This document shows, piece by piece, positions 16,897 through 26,261 of a stretch of DNA of 64,000 bases. The notes under the pieces are model-generated. The model did no database searches. It was not told where the DNA came from and was given only the letters and a program-made list of their open reading frames with translations. Source of the DNA: Micromonospora sp. WMMD1102 (GTDB lineage: Bacteria; Actinomycetota; Actinomycetes; Mycobacteriales; Micromonosporaceae); contig NZ_JARUBN010000001.1 of assembly GCF_029626265.1 (NCBI RefSeq), positions 5,335,001 through 5,399,000 on the forward strand. The letters are read 5' to 3'. The position numbers and the translations under genes are program-made. Position 1 is the stretch's first letter. Every line of letters starts with the position of its first letter.

Positions 16897-18014
16897 CCGA
16901 GCAGCCCGGAAGGACCGAGCAGCCCGGCGGGCCTGAACACCCCGCCGGGACCGCGCAGGACGGTACGACCGCCGAGGCGGGTCCGCTGGAGCGGCGCTAC
17001 CGGCGACTGCTGTACGCGTACCCGAACCGCTACCGGTCGAGCCGGGGCGACGAACTGGTCGGGACGTACCTCGATCTGGTGGAACCGGATCGGCGCTGGC
17101 CCTCACCGCGCGACGCCGTCGACATGTTGCGTGGCGGGCTGCGGCAGCGGCTGCGCGAGCAGGGCGCCCTCGGACTCGCCGCCGGCCTGCCGGTCGCCGC
17201 GACGACCGCGCTGAGCATGCTCGCGGCGCTGGCGGCGTTCCTGCTCGTCCAGGTCGAGTTCACGAACATGCCGGCCGACGTGCTGCCCGCGCTGGTCGGT
17301 CCGGCGCAGACCCTCGGCGTCTTCCTCTGGGCCGGCTGGCTACTGGCCGCGCTCGCCACGGCGGTGCTGCCGGCCCGCTGGGCGCGTCGGGGTGTCGCCG
17401 CCGCCGTCCTGCTGACGCTGATCCTGATTCCGGCCGCACCGCTGGCCGGGCTGCCCCGGCCACCGCTCTACGTGCTCGTCCCGGTGTTGGCATTCGGCCT
17501 TACGGCGCTGGCGCTGCCCGCCCACCCCGGCTGGGCGGGCCGGATCCTGCCACCGCTCGGGGCGCTGACCGGGATGGCCGTGGCCGCGCTGTTCGAGGTC
17601 GCCGAAGGCGGCGGAAACTGGTTCACCAGCTACAACTCCACGGTCGAGGTCCTCGGCATGGCGGGTGTTGGGTTGGTCGGGCTGGCGCTGGCCCTCGGGC
17701 TCGTCCGGGCGGTCACCGGTGACAGCCGGGCCCTGTGGTCGGTCGTCCTGCTGGTGACCCCGGCCGGTCTGCTCGCGATCCGACCGATCACCGAGTGGTA
17801 CTGGGGCGGCGCCCCCACCTGGTCCGAACTCGCCGCCACCACCGTCGTGCTCGCGCTGGTCGGCGCGGGCGTGCTACTTGCCGTGGTCGCCTGGCACGGC
17901 GCCCGGTACCGGGCGGTCCGGGCACGCTCTGCCGGCAACCCGTGCCCGACCTGCGGACACGTCTCCGAGGTCGGGCAGCAGGCCGACGCCGGAAGAGGCT
18001 GGGCAGCGCCCTGA
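16893..18014 (+). CDS. membrane protein cotranscribed with PadR
   Basis: 373 residues. A Glu/Gly/Pro-rich N-terminal tail (1-35) leads to a basic helix, LERRYRRLLYAYPNRYR, and GDELVGTYLDL, an amphipathic region common in membrane proteins paired with PadR regulators. About seven to eight hydrophobic segments follow, and the C-terminus carries CPTCGH, half of a zinc-ribbon-like knuckle. It overlaps the PadR gene by 4 nt. Likely the target of PadR; function unknown. Confidence 0.7.
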   Translation: MTEQPGRTEQPGGPEHPAGTAQDGTTAEAGPLERRYRRLLYAYPNRYRSSRGDELVGTYLDLVEPDRRWPSPRDAVDMLRGGLRQRLREQGALGLAAGLPVAATTALSMLAALAAFLLVQVEFTNMPADVLPALVGPAQTLGVFLWAGWLLAALATAVLPARWARRGVAAAVLLTLILIPAAPLAGLPRPPLYVLVPVLAFGLTALALPAHPGWAGRILPPLGALTGMAVAALFEVAEGGGNWFTSYNSTVEVLGMAGVGLVGLALALGLVRAVTGDSRALWSVVLLVTPAGLLAIRPITEWYWGGAPTWSELAATTVVLALVGAGVLLAVVAWHGARYRAVRARSAGNPCPTCGHVSEVGQQADAGRGWAAP

Positions 18015-18468
18015 TCAGCTCGGCGCCTCGGACAACCCGGGCGCCCCTGGAGCGGAGCCGGACCACCGCGCCCGACTCTGCGGGCAATCCCCGTTCAGGG
18101 GTGGAAATGGAGTACTCGCCTGTCCCCGACCGGTTCACCAGGCCGGTCGGGGACTTCGGCGCGCCGTCGCTGCAACGGCGGCGCGCAGGGCCCGGACGTC
18201 GACCCTCACCCCTCACTCACTACTGCGACCGATCGACAGGTGTGGCTCTTGGCTTCCGGCACGTCCCGGACAGTCGAGTCGCGGGTGTCGCGTGCGTGTT
18301 TCGAGCGGCCCGCGCAGCCGTACGTCGGCGGGCTGAAGACCGAGACTGGCTGACGCCGGGAGATGTCCCAGCTCGCGTCAGTGCCGCACCGAGCCGGCGG
18401 CTGAGGTCGTCCAGCTCACTCGAACGTCGTTGCGTGTGCCGGATCGCCCGGATGGGAAGAGGACAGCG
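18015..18468. other. intergenic region, no gene supported
   Basis: The region contains the hairpin at 18122-18154 and, just before 18469, the ribosome site of the YihY-type gene. I see no conserved protein in any frame between them. Confidence 0.5.
18122..18154 (+). terminator. terminator of PadR operon
   Basis: GTCCCCGACCGG (18122-18133) pairs perfectly with CCGGTCGGGGAC (18143-18154), 9-nt loop, about 110 nt after the stop of the PadR-linked membrane protein. Confidence 0.6.
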
Positions 18469-19296
18469 ATGGGCGGCAGATGGCAGACGGCAAAGCGGAT
18501 CACCAGGGCGGCGTTCCGGCCGATCCGGGACAGTGATCTCTCCCTGCACGCCGCCGCGATCACGTTCTTCGGGGCGATCGCGGTGGTACCCGTGGCGCTG
18601 CTGGCCATCTGGCTGACCGGCCGGGCAGCCGGGGCCGACCGGGTCCGCCAGCTCACCGCGTACGCGGTGGAGACCCTGCCGACCGCGATCGGCGCGCCCG
18701 GGGCGGTGGCCGCGCTGGTCGAGGCCGGGCTGGGCCTCACCCCGCTGCTGGCGCTCGCCTCGCTGCTGCCCGCCTCGCTGTACGGCGAAGGGCTGCGTCG
18801 GGCGTTCGTCTCGGTGGTGGCCCACCAGGACGAGTCGGCCGCCCTGGTCGGCTGGCGGGGGCGGCTGCTCCTGCTACCACTGCTCGCCCCCGCGCCGGCG
18901 CTGCTGCTGTTCGTCCTGATGGCCCTGCCGACCACCACCCGACTGGTCCGGCAGGGCGGTCTGATCGGCACGGTAGGCGTCGTGCTCTCCTTCCTGGCGG
19001 TCTGGTTGGTGCTCACCCCGGTGCTGCTCTGGGTGTTCCGGGTGGTCGGGCCGGCCTCCCCGGACTGGCTCTCCGCCCTCGGGGTGGGGTCGTTCACCGC
19101 CGCGAACCTCTCCGGATTCCTGCACGGCTTCGTGCTGTTCTGCTCGCTGCCACTCGACCTGGGCGTGCCGTTCGGCGGGTTCGACGAGATCGGCGCCGGG
19201 GTGGCGGTGCTGCTGTGGCTGTACCTGTTCCACGTGATCGTGCTGTCCGGCTATTCCGCCACCCTCGCGCTGAGCCGCTGGCGGGCCCGAAAATGA
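18469..19296 (+). CDS. YihY/BrkB family inner membrane protein
   Basis: 275 residues with about six membrane helices. The N-terminal LSLHAAAITFFGAIAVVPVALLAIW matches the conserved first helix of the YihY/BrkB family (usually HAAALTFFALLSLPPLLL), and ASLYGEGLRRAF corresponds to the second conserved block. The family's function is unsettled; older names suggest ribonuclease BN or serum resistance, neither supported here. ATG at 18469 has AGAGGA 7 nt upstream; GTG at 18430 is less likely. It converges on the decarboxylase gene with only 10 nt between stops. Confidence 0.82.
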   Translation: MGGRWQTAKRITRAAFRPIRDSDLSLHAAAITFFGAIAVVPVALLAIWLTGRAAGADRVRQLTAYAVETLPTAIGAPGAVAALVEAGLGLTPLLALASLLPASLYGEGLRRAFVSVVAHQDESAALVGWRGRLLLLPLLAPAPALLLFVLMALPTTTRLVRQGGLIGTVGVVLSFLAVWLVLTPVLLWVFRVVGPASPDWLSALGVGSFTAANLSGFLHGFVLFCSLPLDLGVPFGGFDEIGAGVAVLLWLYLFHVIVLSGYSATLALSRWRARK

Positions 19297-19306
19297 AGCC
19301 GTCGGG

Positions 19307-20791
19307 TCAACTCGTCGCGGTCGGCCCGTCAGCGAGTTTGGCGGTCAGTTCGCGTACCACGTCGACAAGCAGGTCGATGTCGGCCTCCGTGGTGCGCCAG
19401 TTCACGATCGCCGGGCGGAGCGCGATCCGGCCGTCGTAGACGGTGGTGCCGACGAAGACCCGGCCGTCGTCGAGCAGTGCCGCGCCGAGCCGCCGGTTGA
19501 GGTCGTCGAGTTCGTCCGCCGACACGTGCGGCGGGGCGGCCCGGAAGCAGACGATGCAGAGTGGCACCTCGGCCAACCGTTCCAGCTCCGGCGCCTCGTC
19601 GACAAGTCGGGCGAGCCGCTGGGCCAGGTCGAGTTGCCGCTCCACCATCGCCCGGTGCCCCTCCCGCCCGTACGCGGCCAGGGTCGCCCAGATCGGCATC
19701 GACCGGGCCCGGCGGGACGACTCCGGCCCGTGCAGGGCGTAGTCGACCGGTCCCGGCTGCCCACCGGACCACAGTGGACTTCCCGGCCCCGGCAGGTACG
19801 TCGTACCGGGCATCCCGAACGCGACCGGCAGCCGGGCCGGCTCGCGGAGGAAGGCGAAACCGCTCTCGTACGGCACGTTCAGCCACTTGTGCGCGTCACA
19901 GGCGATCGAGTCGGCCCGCTCGATCCCGCGCAGCAGCCCGGCGGTCCGGGGCGAGAGTGCGGCGAACATCCCGAACGCCGCGTCCACGTGCAGCCAGGCG
20001 CCGTACCGCTCGGCGAGGTCGGCGAGCGCGTCGACCGGGTCGAAGTCGCCCGCGTTCACCTCACCGGCGTTGGCGATCAGCACCGCCGGCCCGTCGATAG
20101 CGGCGAGCCGCCGCTCGATCGCCGACAGGTCGACCCGGCCCACCCGGTCCCGGGCGTACACCTGGGCGGTGTCCCGGCCGTGGCCGAGCATCTGCAACGC
20201 CTTGCGCGAGCTGGCGTGCAGGTAGCCGCCGGAGAGCACCGGCATCCGGGGCAGCGTGACCAGGCCGTCCGCCGCGACGTCCACGCCGTGCTGCTCGGCC
20301 CACCAGTGCGTGGCGACGGCCAGCGAGGTGAAGTTCGCGAAGGTGGCGCTGGCGACCAGCGCCCCGCCGTACCCGTCGGGTAGGCCGAACAGTTCGCGCA
20401 GCCAGCGCAGCGCGATCGTCTCCAGCTCGGCGGCGAGCGCGGAGGAGGCCCGGAAGGCGGCGTTCTGGTCGAGCAGCGCGGCGGTCCAGTCACCGGCCAG
20501 GGCCGCCGGGGTGGCGCCGCCGATGACGAAGTGGAAGAAGCGCGGACCGGCCGAGTGGGTCGCGGCGGTGGTGCCGACCCGGAGCAGCCGGTCCAGGGCG
20601 GCGGCCGAGCCGACGCCGCGCTCCGGCAGGCCGCCGTCGCCTGCGCCCACCTCGGCGAGTTCCCGCAACAGGTGTTCGGTGGCCGGGTCGCGCACCGGGC
20701 GGTCGGCAAGCGAGTCCAGGTACGGGCCGGCGGCGGCCCAGACCTGCTCCAGCGCCGCCGTCCGGTCCCGATCGTGCAGCGGATCACCCAT
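19307..20791 (-). CDS. PLP-dependent decarboxylase (group II amino acid decarboxylase family)
   Basis: 494 residues. The pyridoxal phosphate site DAHKWLNVPYESG (Lys near residue 301) and the upstream HVDAAFG block place it in the group II aromatic-amino-acid/glutamate/tyrosine decarboxylase family. FFHFVIGG near the N-terminus is another family block. Likely substrates are aromatic or acidic amino acids; the sequence does not let me choose. ATG at 20791 has a perfect GGAGGT 5-6 nt upstream. It is divergent from the NACHT gene and convergent with the YihY-type gene; no metabolic partner is adjacent. Confidence 0.88.
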   Translation of the reverse strand: MGDPLHDRDRTAALEQVWAAAGPYLDSLADRPVRDPATEHLLRELAEVGAGDGGLPERGVGSAAALDRLLRVGTTAATHSAGPRFFHFVIGGATPAALAGDWTAALLDQNAAFRASSALAAELETIALRWLRELFGLPDGYGGALVASATFANFTSLAVATHWWAEQHGVDVAADGLVTLPRMPVLSGGYLHASSRKALQMLGHGRDTAQVYARDRVGRVDLSAIERRLAAIDGPAVLIANAGEVNAGDFDPVDALADLAERYGAWLHVDAAFGMFAALSPRTAGLLRGIERADSIACDAHKWLNVPYESGFAFLREPARLPVAFGMPGTTYLPGPGSPLWSGGQPGPVDYALHGPESSRRARSMPIWATLAAYGREGHRAMVERQLDLAQRLARLVDEAPELERLAEVPLCIVCFRAAPPHVSADELDDLNRRLGAALLDDGRVFVGTTVYDGRIALRPAIVNWRTTEADIDLLVDVVRELTAKLADGPTATS

Positions 20792-21067
20792 GCCAACCTC
20801 CGGAACCGATCTCGCGGGCAGTGCCACGGGCCAGCCTGCCATCGACCTAGCCAGTTGGGCACAGCCAATCAGCGCGCGGTGGCCGCCCGGAACAGCCTGC
20901 GGCGTCGTTGTGCGAAACAGCACAGCACCGGCACGGCGGCGCGGTGCCGATGCTTGCCGCCGATCCGCTGAGTCGCGTAACCGACTCGGCTTTGTCACGC
21001 CGACGGCGGAACACCGGACGTACGATGTGCGTCGCTGTCTCGCTGCCGACGGGCGGGAGGACGACCG

Positions 21068-24000
21068 ATGCCGGTGCTGGAAAGCGCGGTGGCCAGCCTG
21101 GCGAAGGCCGTGGCCACTCAGGCGGCGATCCAATGGCTCGCCGCCCGCCGGGATCGGGGTGACAGCTCCCGTGCCCTGTCCGAGTTGCTGACGCTGAGTT
21201 TCCGGGACCGGTTAGTGCGTCGGAAGGTCGAATCCCAGATCGAGAGCGTCGCGACGGACATCGCCAGCCGGATCGAGCGCCTTTTCGAGGCGGATGGCGT
21301 CGACCTGCCGGATCACGAGTCGACGGCGGCGCTGGAGGCGGTCGCCCGGACGTTCACCGCCGAAGCCCTCAGCGACGAGACGCTGCTCGCCGCCGACGCC
21401 GACCCCGCCGAACTGATCCGGCGGCTGCGTCCGGTACTGGCGAGCAAGATGCGGGTGGCCGGCCTGAGCGAGGCTGCGGAGCGGCTGGCCGCACGGGTGT
21501 TGGAGGATTGCGTACCCTGCTATGTGCAGATGGTCCGCCATTTGCCGCAGTTCACCAACCGGGCCAGCCAGGAAAGCCTGGTCCGGCTCTCCCGGATCTC
21601 GTTCGACCTGGCCGAGATCCTGGCCCGGCTGCCGGCGCCGAGAGCTGGCGAGCCCACGCCGGACGACGACGAGTTCGTCTCACGCTACCTGCGGTTCGTG
21701 TCGGAGCACTACGACCAACTCGAACTCTTCGGCGTGGACGTGCGCAACTACGCGCCGGAGACGACGCTGAGCATCGCGTACCTGAGCTTGGCCGTCTCCG
21801 ACCTCGACGGCGCGCGCCCGGCGCCGCGACCCCGGCAGCCGGCGGGCGTCCCGCCAGGACGGGGTTCGTTCTTCCGGAGCGGCCGCAAGGACGACGAGCA
21901 CGACGGACGGACCGGGCTGCGGGTGGAGAGCGCGCTCGGCCGGGCCCGGCGCATCCTGATCCGGGGAGCGGCCGGCTCCGGCAAGAGCACCCTGCTGCGC
22001 TGGCTGGCGGTCACCGCTGCCCGCCAGGGTTTCACCGGCGAGTTGCGAGACTGGAATGGGCGGACCCCCTTCCTGGTGAAGCTGCGTAGCTACGCCGCCC
22101 GTCCGTTGCCGCCCGTCGGGGCGCTGCTCGGCGATGACATCGCGCAGTTCGCCGCCGAAGCACCCGATGGCCTGGTCGAACGGATCTTCGCCGCCGGCCG
22201 AGCGCTGCTGCTGGTCGACGGAGTCGACGAGTTGGTCCGCGCCCAGCGCACCCAGGTACGCCAGTGGCTGCGCCGCCTTCTCGACCGGTACCCGAACGTG
22301 ATCGTGGTGGTGACCTCCCGGCCGAGTGGCGCACCGGCCCGCTGGCTCACCAACGAGGGCTTCCTCGCGGTCATGTTGGAGCGGATGAGCCCGGCCGACA
22401 TCGTCGAGTTCGTCCGGCGCTGGCATCGGGCGACCAGCGGCGCCCGGCATCTGCCGTGTGAGCCGGCGAAGCTCCCCCGCTATCAGCGCCGGCTGCTCGC
22501 CCGGCTGGACGCCAACCACCACCTGCGGGGTCTGGCGACGAATCCCCTGATGTGCGCGATGCTCTGCGCGCTGAACCTGGACCGACGCGACGACCTGCCG
22601 CACGACCGGATCAACCTCTACCGGGCCGCGTTGGAGATGCTGCTCGAGCGTCGGGACACCGCCCGGAACGTGCCGGCCTACCAGCGGGTCGGGCTCGGTG
22701 CCCGGGACGCCATGTTGCTGTTGCAGGACCTCGCCTGGCGACTCACCCTCGCCAACCACTCCGAGCTGGACACTACCCAAGCGCAGGCACACATACGCCG
22801 CAAGCTGGCAACCATGCCGAACGTGACCGCCGAGCCAGACGACGTCTTCGAGCACCTGCTCGATCGCAGTGGCGTACTGAAGGACGTGGCCGAGGACCGG
22901 ATTTCTTTTGTACACCGGACCTTCCAGGAATACCTGGCTGCGAAGGAGGTCGCCGAGGAGAACTACATCGACGTACTGGCCGAGCACGCCACCCGGGACA
23001 TGTGGCGGGAGACGGTGGTGATGACCGCCGGGCTGGCCAACAGCGAATACCGGCAGCGGCTGGTCAACCGGCTGCTCGACCGGGCCGATACGGGGTCCGG
23101 CCGGCGCGCCCGCTGGCTGCGGCTACTCGCCGGGGCCTGCGTGGAGACCGCCCCCGCACTGCCGGTCCGCACGCTCGACCGGATCGATGCCAGCCTGGCC
23201 GAGCTGGTGCCGCCGAGGAGCGCGATCGAGTCCCGGTCGCTGGCACTGGCCGGGGAACGCGTCCTCCATCTCCTTCCCGACGACCTCGGCCCGCTCTCGG
23301 AGAGCGTTGCCGCCGCCACCGTCGACACCGCCGCCTTCGTCGGCGGGCCGGCCGCACTCCGCAAACTCGGCCGCTATGGCCGGGACGAGCGGCCTCGGGT
23401 GGTGAAGAGCCTGATCGAGGCAGCGAAGCACTTCGAACCCGACGAGTACGGAAGGCTCGTCCTTGCCGACTCGCCTCTGCAGGACGGCTGGGTAGAGGTA
23501 GACGACTGGACGATGCCCATGCTGAACTCCCTGCGCAAACTTCAGAAGGTCACCATCACGACGGAAGACCCAGCGAGCGCCGTACGTGAACTACCGGATC
23601 TGCGGGGACTGCTCCTGTTGTCTCCGCGTACGACGTTCGTCGACGAACGGATCGAGCTCGATTTCCTGGATCGGCACCCGGCCATGGAGACGTTGGCCCT
23701 GCGTTGGGCCTGCGCTCCCCGACACTTGCCGGCCACCATGAATGCGCTGAGCGAACTCGAGCTGTGGCTCGGGAGTTCAGAGGAGCTGATGCCGGACCTC
23801 GAATGGGTAGACCGCTTTCCGCGCCTGAGGACGCTCAGCCTTCAGGGCCTCGGGCATGTTCCCTACCACTTTCATCTCCTAGCCCAACTGCCGGAGCTCA
23901 ACACACTCGCACTCAGTGTTCCCACCGGCGCAGGGATATTGAACGACACGGAATTCCTAGGCTCACTACCGAAGCTGACAGCCCTGTACCTCGACGACTG

Positions 24001-24388
24001 TTCGGATCCTCGGGTACTTCACCACATAGCCACACACCAAGGCAGCCTGACCATTCTGCGTCTGATGTACCTGGACGTACCCACTCTCGACTTGACGACC
24101 ATGGCCGAACTACCACTCGTCAGCCTCGACCTCTACGGCCACAAAGGCACTCTGGACCTCCGACCACTGGCCAACCATCCAACCCTTACCACCCTCAACA
24201 TCGGCGGATTGAGTCAATCGACTGACCTGTCACCACTTGCATCCGTACCTCAGCTCGCATCCCTGTCGTTGCACGCTACCCCGCAACTGGACCTGGCACC
24301 CTTGGCCGGGAACCGCCGGCTGATCGTGATGGCAAATTCCGACCAGACAATCCGTAACGCCGCGGGGGTACGTATCAAGCGGCAATGA
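21068..24388 (+). CDS. NACHT NTPase with C-terminal leucine-rich repeats (bNACHT-like)
   Basis: 1106 residues. An N-terminal helical domain (about 1-240) resembles the NNH helical domains found before bacterial NACHT modules. The NACHT shows Walker A GAAGSGKST (about 299-307), Walker B LLLVDGVDEL (about 379-388) and the VVVTSRPSG sensor segment (about 417). A helical region with FVHRTFQEYLAAKEVAEE follows, a strongly conserved motif of NACHT and NLR-like proteins. The last 280 residues are leucine-rich repeats (LxxLxLxxL pattern). Bacterial NACHT proteins of this kind are known anti-phage sensors. ATG at 21068 has GGGAGG upstream. It is monocistronic. Codon 49 is TTA (21212), a rare leucine codon, and the 3' third looks less GC-rich than its neighbours. 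Confidence 0.88.
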   Translation: MPVLESAVASLAKAVATQAAIQWLAARRDRGDSSRALSELLTLSFRDRLVRRKVESQIESVATDIASRIERLFEADGVDLPDHESTAALEAVARTFTAEALSDETLLAADADPAELIRRLRPVLASKMRVAGLSEAAERLAARVLEDCVPCYVQMVRHLPQFTNRASQESLVRLSRISFDLAEILARLPAPRAGEPTPDDDEFVSRYLRFVSEHYDQLELFGVDVRNYAPETTLSIAYLSLAVSDLDGARPAPRPRQPAGVPPGRGSFFRSGRKDDEHDGRTGLRVESALGRARRILIRGAAGSGKSTLLRWLAVTAARQGFTGELRDWNGRTPFLVKLRSYAARPLPPVGALLGDDIAQFAAEAPDGLVERIFAAGRALLLVDGVDELVRAQRTQVRQWLRRLLDRYPNVIVVVTSRPSGAPARWLTNEGFLAVMLERMSPADIVEFVRRWHRATSGARHLPCEPAKLPRYQRRLLARLDANHHLRGLATNPLMCAMLCALNLDRRDDLPHDRINLYRAALEMLLERRDTARNVPAYQRVGLGARDAMLLLQDLAWRLTLANHSELDTTQAQAHIRRKLATMPNVTAEPDDVFEHLLDRSGVLKDVAEDRISFVHRTFQEYLAAKEVAEENYIDVLAEHATRDMWRETVVMTAGLANSEYRQRLVNRLLDRADTGSGRRARWLRLLAGACVETAPALPVRTLDRIDASLAELVPPRSAIESRSLALAGERVLHLLPDDLGPLSESVAAATVDTAAFVGGPAALRKLGRYGRDERPRVVKSLIEAAKHFEPDEYGRLVLADSPLQDGWVEVDDWTMPMLNSLRKLQKVTITTEDPASAVRELPDLRGLLLLSPRTTFVDERIELDFLDRHPAMETLALRWACAPRHLPATMNALSELELWLGSSEELMPDLEWVDRFPRLRTLSLQGLGHVPYHFHLLAQLPELNTLALSVPTGAGILNDTEFLGSLPKLTALYLDDCSDPRVLHHIATHQGSLTILRLMYLDVPTLDLTTMAELPLVSLDLYGHKGTLDLRPLANHPTLTTLNIGGLSQSTDLSPLASVPQLASLSLHATPQLDLAPLAGNRRLIVMANSDQTIRNAAGVRIKRQ

Positions 24389-24401
24389 CCTGGCATGTCG
24401 T

Positions 24402-26261
24402 TCAGTCGAAACAGCGCGGTCCCGCCCCGGGCAGGCTGCCGCTGATCGAGTACCGGCCGGGCCGGGCCACCCGGAGCACGGTCCAGTCGCCGTACGGGGC
24501 GAGGCAGGCGCCCGGCCCGCCGTCCACCCGGAGCCACCGCGACCAGCGGACCCGGACCAGGATCTCCCCCGCCTCCGGAACGTCGACAGTCAACTCCGCC
24601 GAGTCGGCCCGCACCAACTCCACCCCCGGGGTGCCGGGACCCGGCCCGTCCACCCCGCCCGGCGGGTCACCTCCGCCCGGCGGGTCACCTCCGCCCGGCG
24701 GGTCACCTCCGCCCGGCGGGTCACCTCCGCCCGGCGCGGCCGGACCCGACCCGAGAGCCTCCACGATGGACGGTGTGCCGGTGACGGCGTACACGGTCCA
24801 GTCCGGGTGCTGCCAGACGGGCGTGAGATAGGGCAGCCCGGCCCGGATCAGTTCCGCCTCCCGGCGGCCGACCCAGGACGGCTCCGCCCCGGCCAGCGCC
24901 ACGTACGCCACCCCGTTGTCCCGCAGCCAGCGGCCGTACGACTCCGCGTCGACGCTGCCGTCCAGGAAGAGCCGGTGGTGTGCCTGGTCGGCCTGGCGCA
25001 GCCAGCCCCGGGCCAGCGGGGCAACCTCCGGGACGTACGCCGCCTCCCAGTAGTTCGCCGTCGGCACCACCTCGACCCGGCCGGGCGGGCGCCGACCCAA
25101 CTCGGCCAGCAGCGGCGCGAAGTAACTCCGGGACGCCGTCGGGTCGCCGGCCGCCCGCAGGTCCGGCACCGAGACCGGCGGCTCCACAAGCGCCGCCAAC
25201 GCCACCACGGCGGCCAGCGCGATTGCCCGGCGCCGGTGGCCGGGAGCCGATGCGCCGGCCCCCCGGCGGGCCCACCGGGCGGCCAGCCCGGCCGGCAGCG
25301 TCCCGTAGCCGACCAGCACCGGCACGGCGAACATCGCGGCCAGCCGGGTGGCGTTCAGCCCCACCGGGGTCCGGACCGCGAACGCCAGCAACACGCCCAG
25401 GGTGGCGAGCCCGGCCCCGATCCGCAGCACCGGCCGGGGCACCACCGCCACGACCAGCGCACTCGCCAGCATCGCGGTCAGGGTGTCGGCCAGGCTGATA
25501 TTCATCCATCCACCCGCGCCGAACGCCAACCCCAGTCCGGCCGTCGGCACGCCCGCACCCACCACCAGCACGAGCCCGTCGAGGATCCCGCGCCGCGCCG
25601 CCGGTCCGAGGTGTTTGGAAGGGCCCCTTCTGCTACAAAAAGCGATAAGCGGGGGCCCTTCCTTACCGAGCAGGGCGGTGCCGGCGAGGGCGACGAAGAG
25701 GCCCGCGACCGGGCTCGCCGCGCCGGCCAGCACAGCGGCGACGCCGGCCAGGCACCACCGCACCGCCGGTCGGAAATTGCCGGTCAGGGCGGTCAGGGCG
25801 AGCAGGCCGAAGGCGACCCCGATCGCGTAGGTGATCCGGCCGGAGACCAGGTTGCCGGCGATGCAGACGGCGCCGGCAATACCGCCGAGCAATGGGCGGC
25901 GGGCACCGGTGCGCAGCATCAGCAGCGCCAGCGCCGCCGCCGAGACCGGCAACGCGAGCGCACCCGACAGCCGGGGACCGAGGGTGCCGCCGCCGAGCCA
26001 GTGCATCAGCGCCGGGGTCAGCGGACTGTAGCCGTACGGGGAGATGCCGGCGTACCAGCCGAGGTCCAGCGGGGCCCAGCCGTGTCGGCCGAAAAAGTCG
26101 GCGCGGGCGACCTGTGCGGAGAGGTCGGTGCCGAGCGGCGGGGCGAGCAGGAAGGCGACCGCCAGGACAACGGCCACCGCCGCCACGACGGCCACCGCCG
26201 GCACGACGGCCGGGCCGACCGTGCCGGAGAGCACCCGCGGGACGCCGCGCCGGTCAGGCAT
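24402..26261 (-). CDS. polytopic membrane protein with C-terminal extracytoplasmic domain
   Basis: 619 residues. A first span at about 17-40 is followed by a polar loop (LGWYAGISPYGYSPLTP), then about ten spans to residue 355, then a soluble domain. A (GGDPPG)n linker near residues 510-540 leads to a beta-rich tail. The pattern resembles GT-C-like or YfhO-like membrane glycosyltransferases of actinomycetes; no active-site motif is certain. ATG 26261 overlaps the end of glnE (ATGCCTGA), so the two are translationally coupled. The palindromic element at 25617-25666 lies in the reading frame and encodes about 17 extra residues between two spans. Confidence 0.65.
   Translation of the reverse strand: MPDRRGVPRVLSGTVGPAVVPAVAVVAAVAVVLAVAFLLAPPLGTDLSAQVARADFFGRHGWAPLDLGWYAGISPYGYSPLTPALMHWLGGGTLGPRLSGALALPVSAAALALLMLRTGARRPLLGGIAGAVCIAGNLVSGRITYAIGVAFGLLALTALTGNFRPAVRWCLAGVAAVLAGAASPVAGLFVALAGTALLGKEGPPLIAFCSRRGPSKHLGPAARRGILDGLVLVVGAGVPTAGLGLAFGAGGWMNISLADTLTAMLASALVVAVVPRPVLRIGAGLATLGVLLAFAVRTPVGLNATRLAAMFAVPVLVGYGTLPAGLAARWARRGAGASAPGHRRRAIALAAVVALAALVEPPVSVPDLRAAGDPTASRSYFAPLLAELGRRPPGRVEVVPTANYWEAAYVPEVAPLARGWLRQADQAHHRLFLDGSVDAESYGRWLRDNGVAYVALAGAEPSWVGRREAELIRAGLPYLTPVWQHPDWTVYAVTGTPSIVEALGSGPAAPGGGDPPGGGDPPGGGDPPGGGDPPGGVDGPGPGTPGVELVRADSAELTVDVPEAGEILVRVRWSRWLRVDGGPGACLAPYGDWTVLRVARPGRYSISGSLPGAGPRCFD
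24657..24736. repeat. 18-bp tandem repeat in linker
   Basis: Four identical 18-bp units (24657-24674, 24675-24692, 24693-24710, 24711-24728) plus 8 nt of a fifth. They encode a six-residue Gly/Asp/Pro linker in the membrane protein. Confidence 0.9.
25617..25666. repeat. dispersed palindromic element, copy 2, inside a coding region
   Basis: The right half (25646-25666) is identical to that of copy 1. The left arm keeps GGAAGGGCCCC (25617-25627) and then diverges. It lies within the membrane-protein gene without breaking the frame, in a loop between hydrophobic segments. A terminator function is unlikely here unless it reduces expression, which supports an element that moves or spreads. Confidence 0.85.

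Noticed and set aside
24402..26261. Frameshift caused by the palindromic element
   Set aside because: The minus-strand frame is open across the element and hydrophobic segments continue on both sides, so the insertion is in frame.
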